Shown here: one piece after another, positions 4,466 through 5,564 of the stretch
Position numbering within the stretch: position 1 is the stretch's first letter
Layout: every line of letters starts with the position of its first letter
DNA from: an uncultured Oscillospiraceae bacterium
Lineage (GTDB): Bacteria > Bacillota > Clostridia > Oscillospirales > Ruminococcaceae
Length of the DNA stretch: 5,564 nucleotides
Reading direction: 5' to 3'
NCBI GenBank assembly: GCA_900555435.1
Contig: USLH01000144.1
Location: 1-5,564 of the forward strand
Notes under the pieces: model-generated
Told to the model about the DNA's origin: nothing
The model's input: the letters and a program-made list of their open reading frames with translations, nothing else
Database searches by the model: none
Made by a program: the position numbers and the translations under genes

Positions 4466-5564
4466 TCAGGCTTCGTCGGTGGGAGGGGGCTGGACTCCGG
4501 CGGGGGAGCAGCCGTAAAACTGCTTGAATTTTTTGTCAAAATAGGAGGCGGAGCGGAATCCTACCCGGAGGGAGACCTCCGATACGGTGAGGTCTCCTTG
4601 TTCCAGAAGCTCTCTTGCTTTCTTCATCCGGACGTCGTTCAGGCAGGCGAGGAGGGTGACGCCGGTGGCTTCCTTAAAGAGGCGGCTCAGGTGGTAGCGG
4701 CTTAAGGAAACGGCGTCGGCGATGTCCTGGACGGAGAGGTCTTCGGCGTAGTGCTCCTGAATAAAACGGAGGGCCTTGCGGATGACTGCGGTGTTGCGGG
4801 CAGTGTCGCCGGAGCGGGAGGCGGCAAGGATCTGGCGGATCATGGCGGAAAGGCGGGCAAGGACCTGCTCTGAATCGGAGAGGGAGCGGAAAAGCTCGGA
4901 AAGGGGAGCGGGAAAGAGATCCCGCAGATCCATGAGGTTTTGCTGGGCAAAGCTCTCCACCTCCCGGAGGACGGCGTCCACCATTTCCCGGTAGGAGGCG
5001 TAGGAGAGGCGGTCTTTGATCAGGCGGCGGAAGAAGCACTCCAATGCTTCCAGGCAGGGTCCCTCTTCGCCACGGCTTAAGGCGGCGGCAAATTCGGGAA
5101 AGCCCTCCCGATTCCAGAGGTTCTGATCCCAGAGGGAGGTCTCCTCGTAGGGGAAGAAGAACCGGTGGGGGTAAAGATCCCGGTAGCGGAGGGCGGAGCG
5201 GGCCTGCTCGTAAAGGATGGGGAGGGCGTCCCGGCTGTTCCCTCCGGCGCCGGCCCCGCAGTGAATCAGCACATCGAAGCGGCTTTCCATGGCATCGGAA
5301 AGCTGTTCCGCTAAGGAAGCGGGAGAGAAGTCCTCGTCCTCGTAATTGAGGATCAGCGCCAGCTGCTCCCCGGAGATGCGGCAGTATTCCAGGGAGAGGG
5401 GCTCCTGCTCATAACAGGAGCGGAACTGCTCCCAGACCAGATGGAAGGCTTCTTCGGTGACCTCGCCGGAGAAGGTGCGGTACTGTAAGACACAGCAGTT
5501 GAAGAACCGATAGGGAAAAGAGAGTTTTAAAAAGCCGGAGATCTGCTGCTGCTCCTCAGGCGGG
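4466..5564 (-). CDS. AraC-family transcriptional regulator, C-terminal part (5' end outside window)
   Basis: The frame is open to the right edge of the window, giving 365 visible residues. The 91 residues upstream of the ATG at 5290 contain no methionine and look like genuine protein (SFPYRFFNCCVLQYRTF, EQLALILNYEDED), so the true start lies beyond 5564. The last ~105 residues are a two-helix-turn-helix AraC DNA-binding domain: IRKALRFIQEHYAEDLSVQDIADAV, SLSRYHLSRLFKEATG, RMKKARELLEQGDLTVSEVSLRVGF, YFDKKFKQFYGCSP. The usual final P..YR is replaced by PAGVQ. Before it, a region with LIHCGAGAGG then YEQARSALRYRDLYP resembles the degenerate GGDEF-like linker found in large AraC regulators and in CdaR-type proteins. 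Such proteins often carry membrane and extracellular sensor domains at the N-terminus; whether this one does cannot be seen. Lying directly upstream of the importer operon on the same strand, it is its likely regulator. Confidence 0.9.
   Translation of the reverse strand, partial: PPEEQQQISGFLKLSFPYRFFNCCVLQYRTFSGEVTEEAFHLVWEQFRSCYEQEPLSLEYCRISGEQLALILNYEDEDFSPASLAEQLSDAMESRFDVLIHCGAGAGGNSRDALPILYEQARSALRYRDLYPHRFFFPYEETSLWDQNLWNREGFPEFAAALSRGEEGPCLEALECFFRRLIKDRLSYASYREMVDAVLREVESFAQQNLMDLRDLFPAPLSELFRSLSDSEQVLARLSAMIRQILAASRSGDTARNTAVIRKALRFIQEHYAEDLSVQDIADAVSLSRYHLSRLFKEATGVTLLACLNDVRMKKARELLEQGDLTVSEVSLRVGFRSASYFDKKFKQFYGCSPAGVQPPPTDEA

Noticed and set aside
4466..5290. Treating the AraC gene as complete with a start at 5290
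   Set aside because: The same frame is open without interruption to the window edge with plausible protein sequence, and no ribosome binding site stands before 5290.

Overview
The window reads like a chromosomal piece of a moderately GC-rich gut-type Firmicute in class Clostridia, probably of the Oscillospiraceae/Ruminococcaceae kind. This rests on the DUF4364 protein, the LplABC-type sugar importer, AAAGGAG-type ribosome binding sites, sigma-A-like promoters and GC-rich codon third positions. No species can be named from the sequence alone. All four complete protein genes and one partial gene lie on the minus strand, so transcription runs from high to low coordinates.

Read in the direction of transcription: (1) 5564-4466 is the 3' part of an AraC-family regulator. 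It runs off the right edge of the window and ends in a strong stem-loop terminator (4428-4464). (2) 4285-4427 is a compact regulatory region with a near-consensus promoter (TAGACA-17-TATAAT) and an array of three strong and one weaker 12-bp direct repeats spaced 20-23 bp apart, immediately upstream of the -35. (3) 4269-755 is a three-gene operon: LplB-type permease, LplC/YtcP-type permease and a sugar-binding lipoprotein. A GC-rich hairpin precedes the lipoprotein gene and a GC-rich terminator-like hairpin (about 701-735) follows it. (4) 618-76 is a small gene for a DUF4364 winged-helix-like protein with its own promoter (650-678). (5) 1-70 holds no convincing protein gene. It has two hairpins on the plus strand followed by a T5 run, probably the 3' end of a plus-strand transcript or structured RNA that converges on the DUF4364 gene.

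The regulator and importer form a familiar unit. The lipoprotein would capture an oligosaccharide or similar solute outside the membrane and the two permeases would form the channel. The ATPase is not encoded here and is probably a shared MsmK/UgpC-type subunit from elsewhere. The AraC-type protein next door is the natural candidate to bind the repeat array and control the operon. The substrate cannot be read from the sequence. I see no mobile element, CRISPR array, tRNA or rRNA. The module is of a well-known type; the most interesting parts are the operator-like repeat array and the unidentified structured RNA at the left edge.
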